Part shown: positions 42,462 through 51,601 of the stretch, piece after piece
How the letters are laid out: every line of letters starts with the position of its first letter
Position numbering within the stretch: position 1 is the stretch's first letter
Assembly: GCF_001905465.1 (NCBI RefSeq)
Contig: NZ_LISX01000001.1
Coordinates: forward strand, 296,419-360,418
DNA length: 64,000 nucleotides
Source: Kitasatospora sp. CB01950
GTDB taxonomy: Bacteria > Actinomycetota > Actinomycetes > Streptomycetales > Streptomycetaceae
Direction: 5' to 3'
The notes under the pieces: generated by a model
The model's database searches: none
The model's input: only the letters and a program-made list of their open reading frames with translations
What the model was told of the DNA's origin: nothing
Made by a program: the position numbers and the translations under genes

Positions 42462-42502
42462 GAAGCCGCCCGCCCGGAGGTGATCTCCGGGCGGGCGGCT
42501 TC
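42462..42502. terminator. Bidirectional intrinsic terminator
   Basis: GAAGCCGCCCGCCCGGAG (42462-42479) pairs perfectly with CTCCGGGCGGGCGGCTTC (42485-42502) around a short loop. It separates the convergent YqeY and penicillin-binding protein genes. Confidence 0.9.
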
Positions 42503-42526
42503 GTGTTCGGCGCGGGCCGACGCCGG

Positions 42527-44830
42527 TCAGCGGTGGCCGGGCTTGCCGGTGCTGGGCGGGAAGGAGATCCCGCCGGTGGTGGTCAGGCCGCCGTCCGGCC
42601 AGCCGGTGGTTCCGCCGACGGGGTTGCCGCCCGCGGGGTTGTTGCCGCCGTTCTGGTTGCCGCCGGTAGGGTTGCCGCCTGCCGGGTTGCCACCGGCGGA
42701 GTTGCCGCGGGTGCTGTCGCCGGAGGTGCCGCCGGGGTTGTCGTTGGCCGGCGGGGTGGGGGTCTGCGGGGCGATGTCGAAGAGCTTGAAGCGGGTCGGC
42801 GGGGTGCCGTCCAGGGCGTCGTTCATGGCCATCTGCCAGATCGGGCCGGGGCCGTCGGCGCCGTAGACCGCGCCGAAGTACTTGCCGCCGATGGTGATGT
42901 TCTTCATCGAGACGTTGCCGCCGACGCCGCCGAGCCAGACCGAGGTGGCGAGGTCGGGGGTGTAGCCGGTGAACCAGGCGGCGTACCGCTCGTCGGTGGT
43001 GCCGGTCTTGCCGGCGATCGGACGGCCGTCGTCGAGGCCGAGGGAGGAGCCGGTGCCCTTCTCGGTCACGCCGAGCAGCAGGGTGTTGACGCCGTCCGCG
43101 GTGGTCTGCGTCATCGCCTGGTTGCAGTTGGCCTTCGGCACGTCGAGCTTCTTGTCGTCACTGGTGACCACGGAGGTCAGCGCGACCGGGGAGCAGTACA
43201 TGCCGCGGGCGCCGAAGGAGGCGTAGACCGAGGCCATCTGGAGCGGGCTGACCTCCTGGGTGCCGAGCACCATGGAGGGGACCTCCTGCAGTGCCTTGCC
43301 GTTGGCCAGGGTGCCGACGCCGAGCTTGTCGGCCATCTGCTTCATCGGGCAGAGGCCGGTCTGCTGCTCCAGCTGCACGAAGTAGGTGTTGACCGACTTC
43401 TGCATGGCGACCTGCATGCTGTACGGGCCGATCTCCTTGTCCGACTCGTTCTGCACGGTGGGGTGGCCGGCGTCCTTCCAGGTGCCCTGGCAGGTGGAGA
43501 TCGACGGGTACTCCATCTTGGGCGGCGAGGAGAGCTCCTGGGTGATCGGCACCCCGTTCTCCAGGGCGGCCGCGGCCAGGATGGGCTTGAAGGTCGAGCC
43601 GGGGGAGAAGCCGCTGCCGCCGCCCATGGACTGGCCGACGTTCAGGTTGAGGACGGTCTGCTTCTTGGACTCGTCCAGACCGTACGGGCGGGTCTGGGCC
43701 ATCGCGAGGATCTCGCCGGTGCCGGGCTTGACCATGGTGCCGGCGGCGGACACCTTGTCGGTCACGTTGACCTTCTTGGTGACCGCGCTGTACATGGCCT
43801 GCTGCTTGTCCGGGTCGATGGTGGTGTTGATCCGCAGGCCGCCCTGCGACCAGAGCTTCTGCCGGTCGGCGGCGGTCTTGCCGAACACCGGGTCCTGCTT
43901 GATCACGTGGCGCACGTAGTCGCAGAAGAAGCCCATGCCGTTGCTGGCGGTGATGCAGCCGTTCTGCGGCTCGGTGTACTTGATGCCGAGGTCGCTGGCG
44001 AGCGCGGCCTTCGCCTCGTCCGGCGAGATGTGCTTGTACTCCAGCAGCTTGTTGATCACCGTGTTGCGGCGGTTCTGCGCGGCCTGCGGGTGGGTGATCG
44101 GGTCGTACGCCGAGGGGTTCTGCACCAGGCCGGCCAGCATCGCGGCCTCGGGGATGGTGAGGTCCTTGGCGCTCTTGTTGAAGTAGCGCTTGGCGGCGGC
44201 CTCGATGCCGTACGCCTGGTGGCCGTAGAAGGTGATGTTCAGGTAGTTGGTGAGGATCTGATCCTTGCTCAGGTCCTCCTCCAGCTTGATGGCGTACTTC
44301 AGCTCCTGGATCTTGCGACCCATGCTCTTCTTGGTGGCTTCCAGGAAGGCCTGCTGGTCGTCGCCGGCCTGCTCGACGAAGACGTTCTTCACGTACTGCT
44401 GGGTGAGCGTCGAGGCGCCCTGGGCGGTGGTGCCGGACTCGGCGTTCTTGGTGGCGGCGCGGAGCACGCCCTTGAGGTCGACGGCACCGTGCTCGTAGAA
44501 GCGGTTGTCCTCGATGTCGACCTGGGCCTGACGCATGATCGGTGCCATCTGCTCCTTGGAGAGGATGGTGCGGTCGCGGTCGTACACCTTGGCGATCAGG
44601 CCGCCCTTGGCGTCGTAGATCATCGACACCTGCGAGAGCGTCGGCGTCTTGAAGTCGTCCGGGATGTTGTCGAACGACTCGGCGGTGTCCTTGGCGGTCA
44701 GGCCGAACGCGCCGACGGCCGGCAGGGCCATTCCGGCGACCAGGATGCCGGCCAGCACGGCGCTGCCCAGGAACTTGACGCCGAGCCCTGCCTTGTCCAG
44801 TGCGGTGCCCGGGGATCGCGTAGGTGCCAT
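42527..44830 (-). CDS. Class A penicillin-binding protein (glycosyltransferase and transpeptidase)
   Basis: 767 aa. One N-terminal membrane helix (FLGSAVLAGILVAGMALPAV). The glycosyltransferase domain has VDIEDNRFYEHGAVDLKGV, GASTLTQQYVKN and QILTNYLNITFYG. The transpeptidase domain has the SxxK motif in SPGSTFKP, SxN in QKSVNTYFV and KTG in AGKTGTTDERYA. The C-terminal 60 residues are Pro/Gly/Asn-rich repeats (AGGNPTGGNQNGG), often found in cell-wall proteins. It polymerises and crosslinks peptidoglycan. It is divergent from wblA with a 400-bp gap. Confidence 0.95.
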   Translation of the reverse strand: MAPTRSPGTALDKAGLGVKFLGSAVLAGILVAGMALPAVGAFGLTAKDTAESFDNIPDDFKTPTLSQVSMIYDAKGGLIAKVYDRDRTILSKEQMAPIMRQAQVDIEDNRFYEHGAVDLKGVLRAATKNAESGTTAQGASTLTQQYVKNVFVEQAGDDQQAFLEATKKSMGRKIQELKYAIKLEEDLSKDQILTNYLNITFYGHQAYGIEAAAKRYFNKSAKDLTIPEAAMLAGLVQNPSAYDPITHPQAAQNRRNTVINKLLEYKHISPDEAKAALASDLGIKYTEPQNGCITASNGMGFFCDYVRHVIKQDPVFGKTAADRQKLWSQGGLRINTTIDPDKQQAMYSAVTKKVNVTDKVSAAGTMVKPGTGEILAMAQTRPYGLDESKKQTVLNLNVGQSMGGGSGFSPGSTFKPILAAAALENGVPITQELSSPPKMEYPSISTCQGTWKDAGHPTVQNESDKEIGPYSMQVAMQKSVNTYFVQLEQQTGLCPMKQMADKLGVGTLANGKALQEVPSMVLGTQEVSPLQMASVYASFGARGMYCSPVALTSVVTSDDKKLDVPKANCNQAMTQTTADGVNTLLLGVTEKGTGSSLGLDDGRPIAGKTGTTDERYAAWFTGYTPDLATSVWLGGVGGNVSMKNITIGGKYFGAVYGADGPGPIWQMAMNDALDGTPPTRFKLFDIAPQTPTPPANDNPGGTSGDSTRGNSAGGNPAGGNPTGGNQNGGNNPAGGNPVGGTTGWPDGGLTTTGGISFPPSTGKPGHR

Positions 44831-45230
44831 GGGGAGAACCCTACGTCGCGGAATCCCGTACAGGGGGGCAGGTGTTCGCCTACGCTTGTCACAGAACTGC
44901 GACAGCTTCGCTCTGTCTATCCTCATCACTCTTGTGAGTGATGAGCTTTGCCCGATTCGGGGCATTGTGCCCCAACTTCCGGCGGCTGCATGGCGGGCCG
45001 CTGTTGCGCACCGTGACGAAAACGCACTATTCGGCCCCGGCAAGCCCCACGACCTGCAGTCACTCCAACGAGTGAGCTGTCGGACACCCATAGTCCGATC
45101 GGGTCATTCGAGATTGGGCCGACAGGGGCTGTTGCGTTGTGTCGTTCTTCCGTAACGTCCTCAACTGGCAACGGTGAATATGCCGTTGCCGCCGTGGGGG
45201 AGCCCCGAATCGGGAGAGGACGGCGCCGGG
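44831..45230. promoter_or_regulatory. Divergent PBP/wblA promoter region with two inverted repeats
   Basis: 400 bp without a gene. CTCATCACT (44922-44930) and AGTGATGAG (44937-44945) form a perfect 9-bp dyad with a 6-bp spacer. GGGGCA (44959-44964) and TGCCCC (44968-44973) form a second one. Both are upstream of the two divergent genes. Long upstream regions are usual for wblA. Which gene each dyad serves is not known. Confidence 0.45.
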
Positions 45231-45554
45231 ATGGGCTGGGTGGACGACTGGAGCGCGCAGGCCGCGTGCCGCACGAGCGATCCGGATGAACTGTTCGTGC
45301 AGGGGGCGGCGCAGAACCGCGCCAAGGCGGTGTGCAGCGGGTGTCCGGTGCGCACCGAGTGCCTCGCGGACGCACTCGACAACCGTGTCGAGTTCGGCGT
45401 GTGGGGCGGAATGACGGAGCGCGAGCGCAGGGCGCTGCTGCGCCGGCGCCCGACCGTGGGGTCCTGGCGCAGGCTGCTGGAGACCGCGCGCACCGAGTAC
45501 GAGGAGTCGCTGGCCACCGGGGTGGTCCTGCGGGACTACGCCCAGGCGGGCTGA
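45231..45554 (+). CDS. wblA: WhiB-like iron-sulfur regulator WblA
   Basis: 107 aa from the ATG at 45231 (MGWVDDWSAQAACRT). The four cluster-binding cysteines are C13, C35, C38 and C44, followed by the GVWGG turn and the basic RERRALLRRRP. The sequence through RTEYEESL closely follows streptomycete WblA, which represses antibiotic and sporulation-timing genes. Its position next to the ArsA-type pair and the class A PBP is the conserved order in this family. An upstream in-frame ATG at 45174 adds residues not typical of WblA. Confidence 0.93.
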   Translation: MGWVDDWSAQAACRTSDPDELFVQGAAQNRAKAVCSGCPVRTECLADALDNRVEFGVWGGMTERERRALLRRRPTVGSWRRLLETARTEYEESLATGVVLRDYAQAG

Positions 45555-45591
45555 CGATCCGTCACGAAGGGCGGTGGGGCGGGCCTTCGGA

Positions 45592-46737
45592 TCACTCGGC
45601 GGGGGAGCCGAGGCGGTCGCCGATGGCCCGCAGTCCGTCCAGGTCGTGGACGTCCCCGGGCAGTGCGGGCACTTCGACGATCGGCACGTCCGGGTAGACC
45701 GACGCGAAGCGGTCCCGGGTGCGCCGCTCCCGGGCCATGACCTGCATCCGTTCGGCGTGCAGGCGGAGCAGTCCGGCGGCCAGGGTCTCGGCCTCGACGG
45801 TCGAGGTGGCGGTGCCGTTCTCCTCCAGCGCCTCGGCGGCGGCGAGGGCGCGTTCCGGGGTGAGTTGCGGGGCGCCGCTGGTGTGCACCCGGTTGAGCAC
45901 CAGGCCGGCCAGCGGCATGGTGTCGGCGGCGAGCCGGTCGACGAAGTACGCGGCCTCGCGCAGCGCGTCGCGCTCGGGCGCGGCGACCACCAGGAACGCG
46001 GTGTCCTCGGCCTTCAGCAACTGGTAGGTGCGGTCGGCGCGTTCCCGGAAGCCGCCGAACATCGAGTCCATCGCGGAGACGAACGTCTGGACGTCGGTGA
46101 GCAGTTGGGCGCCGAAGATCTTGCCGAGGGTGCCGGTGATCAGCCCCATGCCGACGTTCAGGAACTTCATCGCGGAGCGCCCGCCGACCTTGGCGGGGGC
46201 GGCGAGCAGCCGGATCACCTTGCCGTCCAGGAAGGACCCGAGGCGGCTGGGGGCGTCCAGGAAGTCCAGCGCGGAGCGGGACGGCGGGGTGTCGACGACG
46301 ATCAGGTCCCAGCGGTCCTCGGCGCGGAGCTGGCCCAGTTTCTCCATCGCCATGTACTCCTGGGTGCCCGCGAAACCGGCCGACAGCGACTGGTAGAAGG
46401 GGTTCTCCAGGATCGCCTTGGCCCGGCCGGGTTCGGCGTGGGCGAGCACGACCTCGTCGAAGGTCCGCTTCATGTCCAGCATCATCGCCTGGAGTTCGCC
46501 GTCGCCCCGGGTGCCCTTGACGATGCGCGGGGTGTTGTCGAGCTCGGTCAGGCCCATCGACTGGGCGAGCCGGCGGGCCGGGTCGATGGTCAGCACCACG
46601 ACGCGGCGGCCGCGTTCGGCGGCGCGCAGGCCGATCGCCGCGGCGGTGGTGGTCTTGCCGACGCCGCCGGAGCCGCAGCAGACCACGATCCGGGTCGCCG
46701 GGTCGTCGATCAGGGTGTCGATGTCGAGCCCGGTCAT
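45592..46737 (-). CDS. ArsA/GET3-type P-loop ATPase (second of pair)
   Basis: 381 aa. It has a deviant Walker A, CCGSGGVGKTTTAAAIGLRAAERG, the switch region VLTIDPARRLAQSMGL, VVDTPPSRSALDFLDAP, and a long helical C-terminal part. It belongs to the ArsA/GET3 superfamily of anion-pump or tail-anchor-insertion ATPases. In actinobacteria it always appears as a pair, and the role is not established. The start overlaps the upstream gene by 4 nt (ATGA). The two proteins likely form a heterodimer. Confidence 0.85.
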   Translation of the reverse strand: MTGLDIDTLIDDPATRIVVCCGSGGVGKTTTAAAIGLRAAERGRRVVVLTIDPARRLAQSMGLTELDNTPRIVKGTRGDGELQAMMLDMKRTFDEVVLAHAEPGRAKAILENPFYQSLSAGFAGTQEYMAMEKLGQLRAEDRWDLIVVDTPPSRSALDFLDAPSRLGSFLDGKVIRLLAAPAKVGGRSAMKFLNVGMGLITGTLGKIFGAQLLTDVQTFVSAMDSMFGGFRERADRTYQLLKAEDTAFLVVAAPERDALREAAYFVDRLAADTMPLAGLVLNRVHTSGAPQLTPERALAAAEALEENGTATSTVEAETLAAGLLRLHAERMQVMARERRTRDRFASVYPDVPIVEVPALPGDVHDLDGLRAIGDRLGSPAE

Positions 46738-47819
46738 GCCGCTCCCTGCCGCTTCAGTTCGCCCGCCAGCCGGTACAGGCCGGCCAGGTCCACGCCCCCG
46801 CCGAGCAGTGGCAACTCGTAGGTGGAGAGCCGGAGTTGTTGAAGTTCGGCGCGCTGGGTGCGTTCCAGTTCGACCCGTTCGGCGTGTTCCCTGGCCTGCT
46901 CCAGCAGCGGGTCGAGCAGCGGTTCCACGGCGGCCCGTACGGTCTCCGGCTTGCGCGAGCGCCCGCCGAGGCCGGCCTCGCCGAGGGCCAGCGCCACGTC
47001 CTCGCGGTGGTCGCCGTGGGCGGCCTCGACCGCGGCCGCGTCCAGTATCGGCGGGCGCACCATGTTCACCAGCACACCGCCGACCGGCAGCCCGGCCTCG
47101 CGCAGGTCGGCGATCCCGTCCACCGTCTCCTGCACCGGCATCTCCTCCAGCAGGGTCGTGAAGTGCACCGCCGTCTCCGGGGAGCGCAGCACCCGCATCA
47201 CGGCCTGCGCCTGGGTGTGGATCGGGCCGAACCTGGCCAGGCCCGCCACCTCGGAGTTGACGTTCAGGAAGCGGGTGAGCCGGCCGGTCGGCGGGGCGTC
47301 CATCACCACCGCGTCGTACGCGCGCCGGCCGTCCGGGCCCTTGCGGCGGGCCGCCTCGCAGGCCTTGCCGGTGAGCAGCACGTCGCGGACGCCCGGGGCG
47401 ACGGTGGTGGCGAAGTCCACGAAGCCGACCTTCTGCAGGGCCTTCCCGGCCCGGCCCAGCTTGTAGAACATCTCCAGGTATTCGAGCAGCGCCTGCTCGG
47501 TGTCGATGGCCAGCGCGTGCACCTCGCCGTGCCCCTTGCCGGGCAGGCCCAGCTGAGCCGGGGTCACGGTCGCCACCCGGCGTTCCTCGTACGGCAGCGC
47601 GGCGATCCGGAACAGCTCGGCGATGCCCTGTCGGCCCTCCACCTCGATCAGCAGGGTGCGGCGGCCGTCCGCGGCCAGCGCCAGCGCGAGCGCCGCGGCC
47701 AGCGTGGTCTTGCCGGTGCCGCCCTTGCCGCTGACCACGTGCAGCCTGACGCCGTCCCAGTCCGGCTCCCGCGGCGACGCCTGCCCGGTCGGCCCCGCCG
47801 TACCGCTGCTGCCCGCCAC
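46734..47819 (-). CDS. ArsA/GET3-type P-loop ATPase (first of pair)
   Basis: 361 aa. Walker A is VVSGKGGTGKTTLAAALALALAADG; the switch II-like region is AYDAVVMDAPPTGRLTRFLNVNSE; a long helix-rich middle follows (EQAREHAERVELERTQRAELQQLRL). It is shorter than its partner and lacks one of the two nucleotide sites of true ArsA pumps. Translation is coupled to the second ATPase by a 4-nt overlap. The pair lies behind wblA, as in related genomes. Confidence 0.85.
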   Translation of the reverse strand: MAGSSGTAGPTGQASPREPDWDGVRLHVVSGKGGTGKTTLAAALALALAADGRRTLLIEVEGRQGIAELFRIAALPYEERRVATVTPAQLGLPGKGHGEVHALAIDTEQALLEYLEMFYKLGRAGKALQKVGFVDFATTVAPGVRDVLLTGKACEAARRKGPDGRRAYDAVVMDAPPTGRLTRFLNVNSEVAGLARFGPIHTQAQAVMRVLRSPETAVHFTTLLEEMPVQETVDGIADLREAGLPVGGVLVNMVRPPILDAAAVEAAHGDHREDVALALGEAGLGGRSRKPETVRAAVEPLLDPLLEQAREHAERVELERTQRAELQQLRLSTYELPLLGGGVDLAGLYRLAGELKRQGAA

Positions 47820-48019
47820 GCCCGCTCTCCGTCCGTCGCTGCCTGTCGCCTGTCGAAGGACCGCCGGGGCGGCCCCTCTGCCGGGGCGCGCCGTGGCGTC
47901 CCTCCCCGCGAGGGTAACGAGCGAGCGCTCCGGATGACGGGAGCATCCCGGCCGCTCCGACGATTGATGGCCCCTTTGTGTCCCACCTCACACCGGCCGG
48001 GGCGGCTAGAGTCACCCCC

Positions 48020-48175
48020 ATGACCAAGTGGGAATACGTCACCGTGCCGCTGCTCGTGCACGCCACCAAGCAGATCCTCGACACCTGGGGCCAGGACGGC
48101 TGGGAGCTCGTCCAGGTCGTTCCCGGGCCGAACCCGGAGCAGCTGGTCGCGTACCTGAAGCGCGAGAAGGAGTAG
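48020..48175 (+). CDS. DUF4177 small protein
   Basis: 51 aa, MTKWEYVTVPLLVHATKQILDTWGQDGWELVQVVPG. The W-EY and GWELV motifs define the DUF4177 family of small proteins. Its function is not known. RidA begins 2 nt after its stop, so the two are one transcript. Confidence 0.85.
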   Translation: MTKWEYVTVPLLVHATKQILDTWGQDGWELVQVVPGPNPEQLVAYLKREKE

Positions 48176-48177
48176 TC

Positions 48178-48642
48178 ATGAGTCAGGTAGAGCAGAAGCT
48201 CGCCGAGCTCGGGCTGACCCTGCCCGAGGTGGCGGCGCCGGTCGCCGCGTACGTCCCCGCACTGCGCACCGGCCACTACGTGATGACCTCCGGGCAGCTG
48301 CCGATGGTCGGCGGCAAGCTCCAGCTGACCGGCAAGGTCGGCGCCGAGGTCACCGCCGAGGAGGCCAAGGACCTGGCCCGGATCTGCGCGCTGAACGCGC
48401 TGGCCGCGATCAAGTCCGTGGTCGGCGACCTGGACAAGGTCGAGCAGGTCGTCAAGGTGGTCGGCTTCGTCGCCTCCGCCCCCGACTTCACCGGCCAGCC
48501 CGGCGTCGTCAACGGCACCAGCGAGCTGCTGGGCGAGGTCTTCGGCGACAAGGGCGTGCACGCCCGCAGCGCCGTCGGCGTCGCGGTGCTGCCGCTGGAC
48601 GCGCCGGTCGAGGTCGAGCTGATGGTCCGCGTCCGCGACTGA
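48178..48642 (+). CDS. RidA/YjgF family enamine/imine deaminase
   Basis: 154 aa. It has the RidA core VMTSGQLPMVGGKLQLTGKVGAEVTAEEAKDLAR, the helix ALNALAAIKSVVGDLDKVEQVVKVVGFV, and SAVGVAVLPLDAPVEVELMVRV with the trimer-interface substrate groove. It hydrolyses reactive enamine/imine intermediates. This is the longer, actinobacterial RidA form. The usual catalytic Arg of the short RidA group is not obvious at its position, so the activity is less certain. Confidence 0.85.
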   Translation: MSQVEQKLAELGLTLPEVAAPVAAYVPALRTGHYVMTSGQLPMVGGKLQLTGKVGAEVTAEEAKDLARICALNALAAIKSVVGDLDKVEQVVKVVGFVASAPDFTGQPGVVNGTSELLGEVFGDKGVHARSAVGVAVLPLDAPVEVELMVRVRD

Positions 48643-48733
48643 CCGCACACACCCCTGGGGCCCGTCACCGCACCGCGGTGGCGGGCCCTGTGCGATCGGG
48701 CCTGTCCGGCCCGCGCGACGACGGTTAACATCC

Positions 48734-49582
48734 GTGAACATGCCCGAGATGCCGCCGTCCTGGCCCGCCCGAATCCGCGCCCTGGCCACCGGAGAACTCG
48801 TCCCCGCCGCCCCCAGGGCCGCCGCCACCGTGGTGCTGCTGCGCGACTCCGCCACCGGCCCCGAGGCGTACCTGCTGCGCCGACGCACCACGATGGCCTT
48901 CGCCGGCGGCATGTACGCCTACCCCGGCGGCGGCGTCGACCCGCGCGACCGCGAGGTGCGCCCGCCGTGGGCCGGCCCGTCCACCGCGGAGTGGGCCGAG
49001 CGCCTGGGCGTGGACGAGCCGACCGCCTGCGCGGTGGTCTGCGCCGCCGTCCGGGAGACCTTCGAGGAGGCCGGCGTGCTGCTGGCCGGCCCCGACGACC
49101 GGACGCTCGTCGAACCCGGCGATCGGTCCGCCGAACGGGCCGCGCTGGAGTCGCACGAGCTGTCCCTCGCCGAGTTCCTGAGAAACCACCAGCTGGTGCT
49201 GCGCAGCGACCTGCTGGCCGCCTGGGCGCGCTGGGTCACCCCCGAGTTCGAGGAACGCCGCTTCGACACCTGGTTCTTCGTCGCCGCCCTGCCCGCCGGA
49301 CAGGCCGCCGCGGACACCGTCGGCGAGGCCGACCGGGTCGCCTGGATGACGCCCGCCGACGCGGTCGCGGGCTTCCACGACGGCCGCTTCGGCATGATGC
49401 CGCCGACCGTCACGGTGCTCCGCGAACTGACCCCGGTGCGCACCGCCGCCGAAGCGCTGACCGCCGCCGCCGACCGCAAGGTGACCCCGGTCCTGGGCCG
49501 CGCCGAGCTCGCCGGCGACCGCATGACGGTCCGCTGGCCCGGGTATGACGAACTGACTGTCGACGGCGTCTTCCCGGCATGA
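48734..49582 (+). CDS. NUDIX hydrolase
   Basis: 282 aa. The NUDIX region begins AAATVVLLRDSATGPEAYLLRRRTTMAFAGGMYAYPGGGVDP and the box is spread as CAAVRETFEEAGVLL. The sequence is longer than simple NUDIX enzymes and resembles the NUDT19-like/coenzyme A pyrophosphatase group (cf. FDTWFFVAALP). A GTG start at 48734 was used. It lies in the same run as RidA and a small protein. Confidence 0.82.
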   Translation: MNMPEMPPSWPARIRALATGELVPAAPRAAATVVLLRDSATGPEAYLLRRRTTMAFAGGMYAYPGGGVDPRDREVRPPWAGPSTAEWAERLGVDEPTACAVVCAAVRETFEEAGVLLAGPDDRTLVEPGDRSAERAALESHELSLAEFLRNHQLVLRSDLLAAWARWVTPEFEERRFDTWFFVAALPAGQAAADTVGEADRVAWMTPADAVAGFHDGRFGMMPPTVTVLRELTPVRTAAEALTAAADRKVTPVLGRAELAGDRMTVRWPGYDELTVDGVFPA

Positions 49583-49677
49583 GAACCTTCCCCCGGAAAG
49601 CACGGCATTCGCCGCGCCGACCAGTGCCTTTTCGCTGCGACAGCACCGACCGCGTACACCTCGGAAGGAGACCTCCG

Positions 49678-49869
49678 ATGACTCACAACGATGTGGCTCG
49701 CCGGACCTCGGCCACGCCCGCCCGCACCGTCACCCCCCGCGCCGCCGCCTGCGACGGACCGGTGCCCGCGACCGCCCCCACCCGCCTGCTGGTCCGCGAC
49801 CTCACCCGCAGCCTGGTGCGGCCGCTCCCGCTGCGCCGACTCAGTCGGGCCGAGGCGGACGCCGCGTGA
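49678..49869 (+). CDS. Small basic protein coupled to an MBL hydrolase
   Basis: 63 aa, with AAGGAG before the ATG. The sequence is Thr/Arg/Ala-rich (HNDVARRTSATPARTV, LLVRDLTRSLVRPLPLRRL). No family is recognised. Its stop overlaps the start of the next gene (49866), implying translational coupling, so it may serve mainly as a leader peptide for the hydrolase. Confidence 0.55.
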   Translation: MTHNDVARRTSATPARTVTPRAAACDGPVPATAPTRLLVRDLTRSLVRPLPLRRLSRAEADAA

Positions 49870-50687
49870 GCGGTCTGCTTCCGGGCGACCCCGCCGACCA
49901 CATCGGCGGGGCCGCCACCCCGCGCGCCCAGTGCGTGCTCGCCCCCAACCCGTCCCCGATGACGCTGGACGGCACCAACACCTGGCTGCTCTCCGAGCCC
50001 GGCTCCGACCTCGCCGTCGTCGTCGACCCCGGCCCGCTCGACGAGACCCACCTGCGACGCGTCGTCACCACCGCCGAACAGCAGGGCAAGCGCATCGCCC
50101 TCACCCTGCTCACCCACGGCCACGCCGACCACGCCGAAGGCGCCGCCCGCTTCGCCGAACTCACCGGCACCGCCGTCCGTGCCCTCGACCCGGCACTGCG
50201 CCTCGGCGACGAAGGCCTGCACGGCGGCCAGCGGCTGGAGATCGGCGGCCTCGACCTGCGGGTCGTCGCCACCCCCGGGCACACCTCGGACTCGCTGACC
50301 TTCCACCTGCCCGCCGACGGCGCGATCCTCACCGGCGACACCGTCCTCGGCCGCGGCACCACCATGGTCGCCCACCCCGACGGCCGCCTCGGCGACTACC
50401 TGGCCTCCCTGCGCCACCTGCACGCGATGGCCGCCGAACACGAGGTCCGCACCGTCCTGCCCGGCCACGGCCCGGTCCTCGCCGACGCGCTCGGCGCCGT
50501 CGACTACTACCTCGCCCACCGGGCCGGCCGCCTCGCCCAGGTCGAAACCGCCGTCGAAGCCGGCTGCCGCACCGCCGCCGAGGTCGTCGCCCGCGTCTAC
50601 GCCGACGTCGACCGCGCGCTCTGGCCGGCGGCAGAACTGTCGGTCCGGGCCCAACTCGCGTACCTGAAGGACCACGGCCTCATCTGA
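49866..50687 (+). CDS. MBL-fold hydrolase, LACTB2-like
   Basis: 273 aa, GTG start. The metal-binding motif is LLTHGHADHAEGAARFA; later ligands are ATPGHTSDSLTF, ILTGDTVLGRG and VLPGHGPVL. The C-terminal winged helix (VEAGCRTAAEVVARVYADVD) is typical of the LACTB2/RNase Z-like group, which can act as endoribonucleases or on small esters. It overlaps the upstream small gene by 4 nt. Confidence 0.87.
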   Translation: MSGLLPGDPADHIGGAATPRAQCVLAPNPSPMTLDGTNTWLLSEPGSDLAVVVDPGPLDETHLRRVVTTAEQQGKRIALTLLTHGHADHAEGAARFAELTGTAVRALDPALRLGDEGLHGGQRLEIGGLDLRVVATPGHTSDSLTFHLPADGAILTGDTVLGRGTTMVAHPDGRLGDYLASLRHLHAMAAEHEVRTVLPGHGPVLADALGAVDYYLAHRAGRLAQVETAVEAGCRTAAEVVARVYADVDRALWPAAELSVRAQLAYLKDHGLI

Positions 50688-50706
50688 GAACGGCAGCGGG
50701 CACGCA

Positions 50707-50744
50707 GACAGGGGCGCGTGGAGGTACCTCCACGCGCCCCTGTC
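50707..50744. terminator. Perfect palindromic bidirectional terminator
   Basis: A 38-nt perfect palindrome; the left half (50707-50725) is GACAGGGGCGCGTGGAGGT and its exact complement follows. It lies between the convergent MBL hydrolase and crp, 7 bp from the crp stop. Confidence 0.9.
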
Positions 50745-50751
50745 GCAGTCC

Positions 50752-51426
50752 TCAGCGCGAACGGCGGGAAAGCCGCTCCACATCGAGCAGCACGACCGCC
50801 CGGGCCTCCAGCTTCAGCCATCCGCGCCCGGCGAAGTCCGCCAGCGCCTTGTTGACCGTCTCGCGGGAGGCGCCGACCAGCTGCGCCAGCTCCTCCTGGG
50901 TGAGGTCGTGGGCGACGTGGATGCCCTCCTCGGACTGCACGCCGAAGCGGCGCGACAGGTCGAGCAGCGCCTTGGCGACGCGTCCGGGCACGTCGGAGAA
51001 GACCAGGTCGGACATCACGTCGTTGGTGCGGCGCAGCCGGCGGGCGATCGCGCGCAGCAGGGCGATGGAGACCTCGGGCCGGGCGTGCAGCAGCGGCAGC
51101 AGGTCGCCGTGGCCGAGGCCGAGGAGCTTGACCTCGGTGAGGGCGGTGGCGGTGGCGGTGCGCGGGCCCGGGTCGAACAGTGAGAGTTCGCCGATCATCT
51201 CGGACGGGCCGAGCACGGCGAGCATGTTCTCACGGCCGTCCGGCGAGGCGCGGTGCAGCTTGACCTTGCCCTCGACCACGACGTAGAGCCGGTCGCCCGG
51301 GTCGCCCTCGTGGAACAGCGACTCGCCGCGGGCGAGCGTCACCTCGGTCATGGAAGCCCGGAGCTCGGCAGCCTGGTCGTCGTCGAGTGCCGCGAACAGC
51401 GCGGCGCGCCGCAGAACGTCGTCCAC
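50752..51426 (-). CDS. crp: Crp/Fnr family regulator
   Basis: 224 aa, exactly the length of streptomycete Crp. The cyclic-nucleotide-binding domain has LFHEGDPGDRLYVVVEGKVKLHR and PSEMIGELSLFDPGPRTATATAL (the phosphate-binding cassette). The C-terminal winged helix is LTQEELAQLVGASRETVNKALADFAGRGWLKLEARAVVLLD. It controls germination and secondary metabolism in streptomycetes. The GTG at 51426 has GGAGGAAG upstream. Confidence 0.95.
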   Translation of the reverse strand: MDDVLRRAALFAALDDDQAAELRASMTEVTLARGESLFHEGDPGDRLYVVVEGKVKLHRASPDGRENMLAVLGPSEMIGELSLFDPGPRTATATALTEVKLLGLGHGDLLPLLHARPEVSIALLRAIARRLRRTNDVMSDLVFSDVPGRVAKALLDLSRRFGVQSEEGIHVAHDLTQEELAQLVGASRETVNKALADFAGRGWLKLEARAVVLLDVERLSRRSR

Positions 51427-51601
51427 GAGCTTCCTCCTGCTGGTGTCATGGGCAGTGCTATTCACCACCAAGGATGACGCATGTCGCTCCGATCATATGA
51501 GGAGGGGGTGGGCCCGGGTGCGGCCTACGCGGCCATTCGCGCACTTCGAGTGACGACCGCGCCACCAGCCGCCCCGCGGCGTGTCCCCCGGCGAACGGCA
51601 G

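Noticed and set aside
42503..44941. 812-codon plus-strand frame opposite the penicillin-binding protein
   Set aside because: The PBP on the other strand has all catalytic motifs. This frame is low-complexity and has no homology signal.
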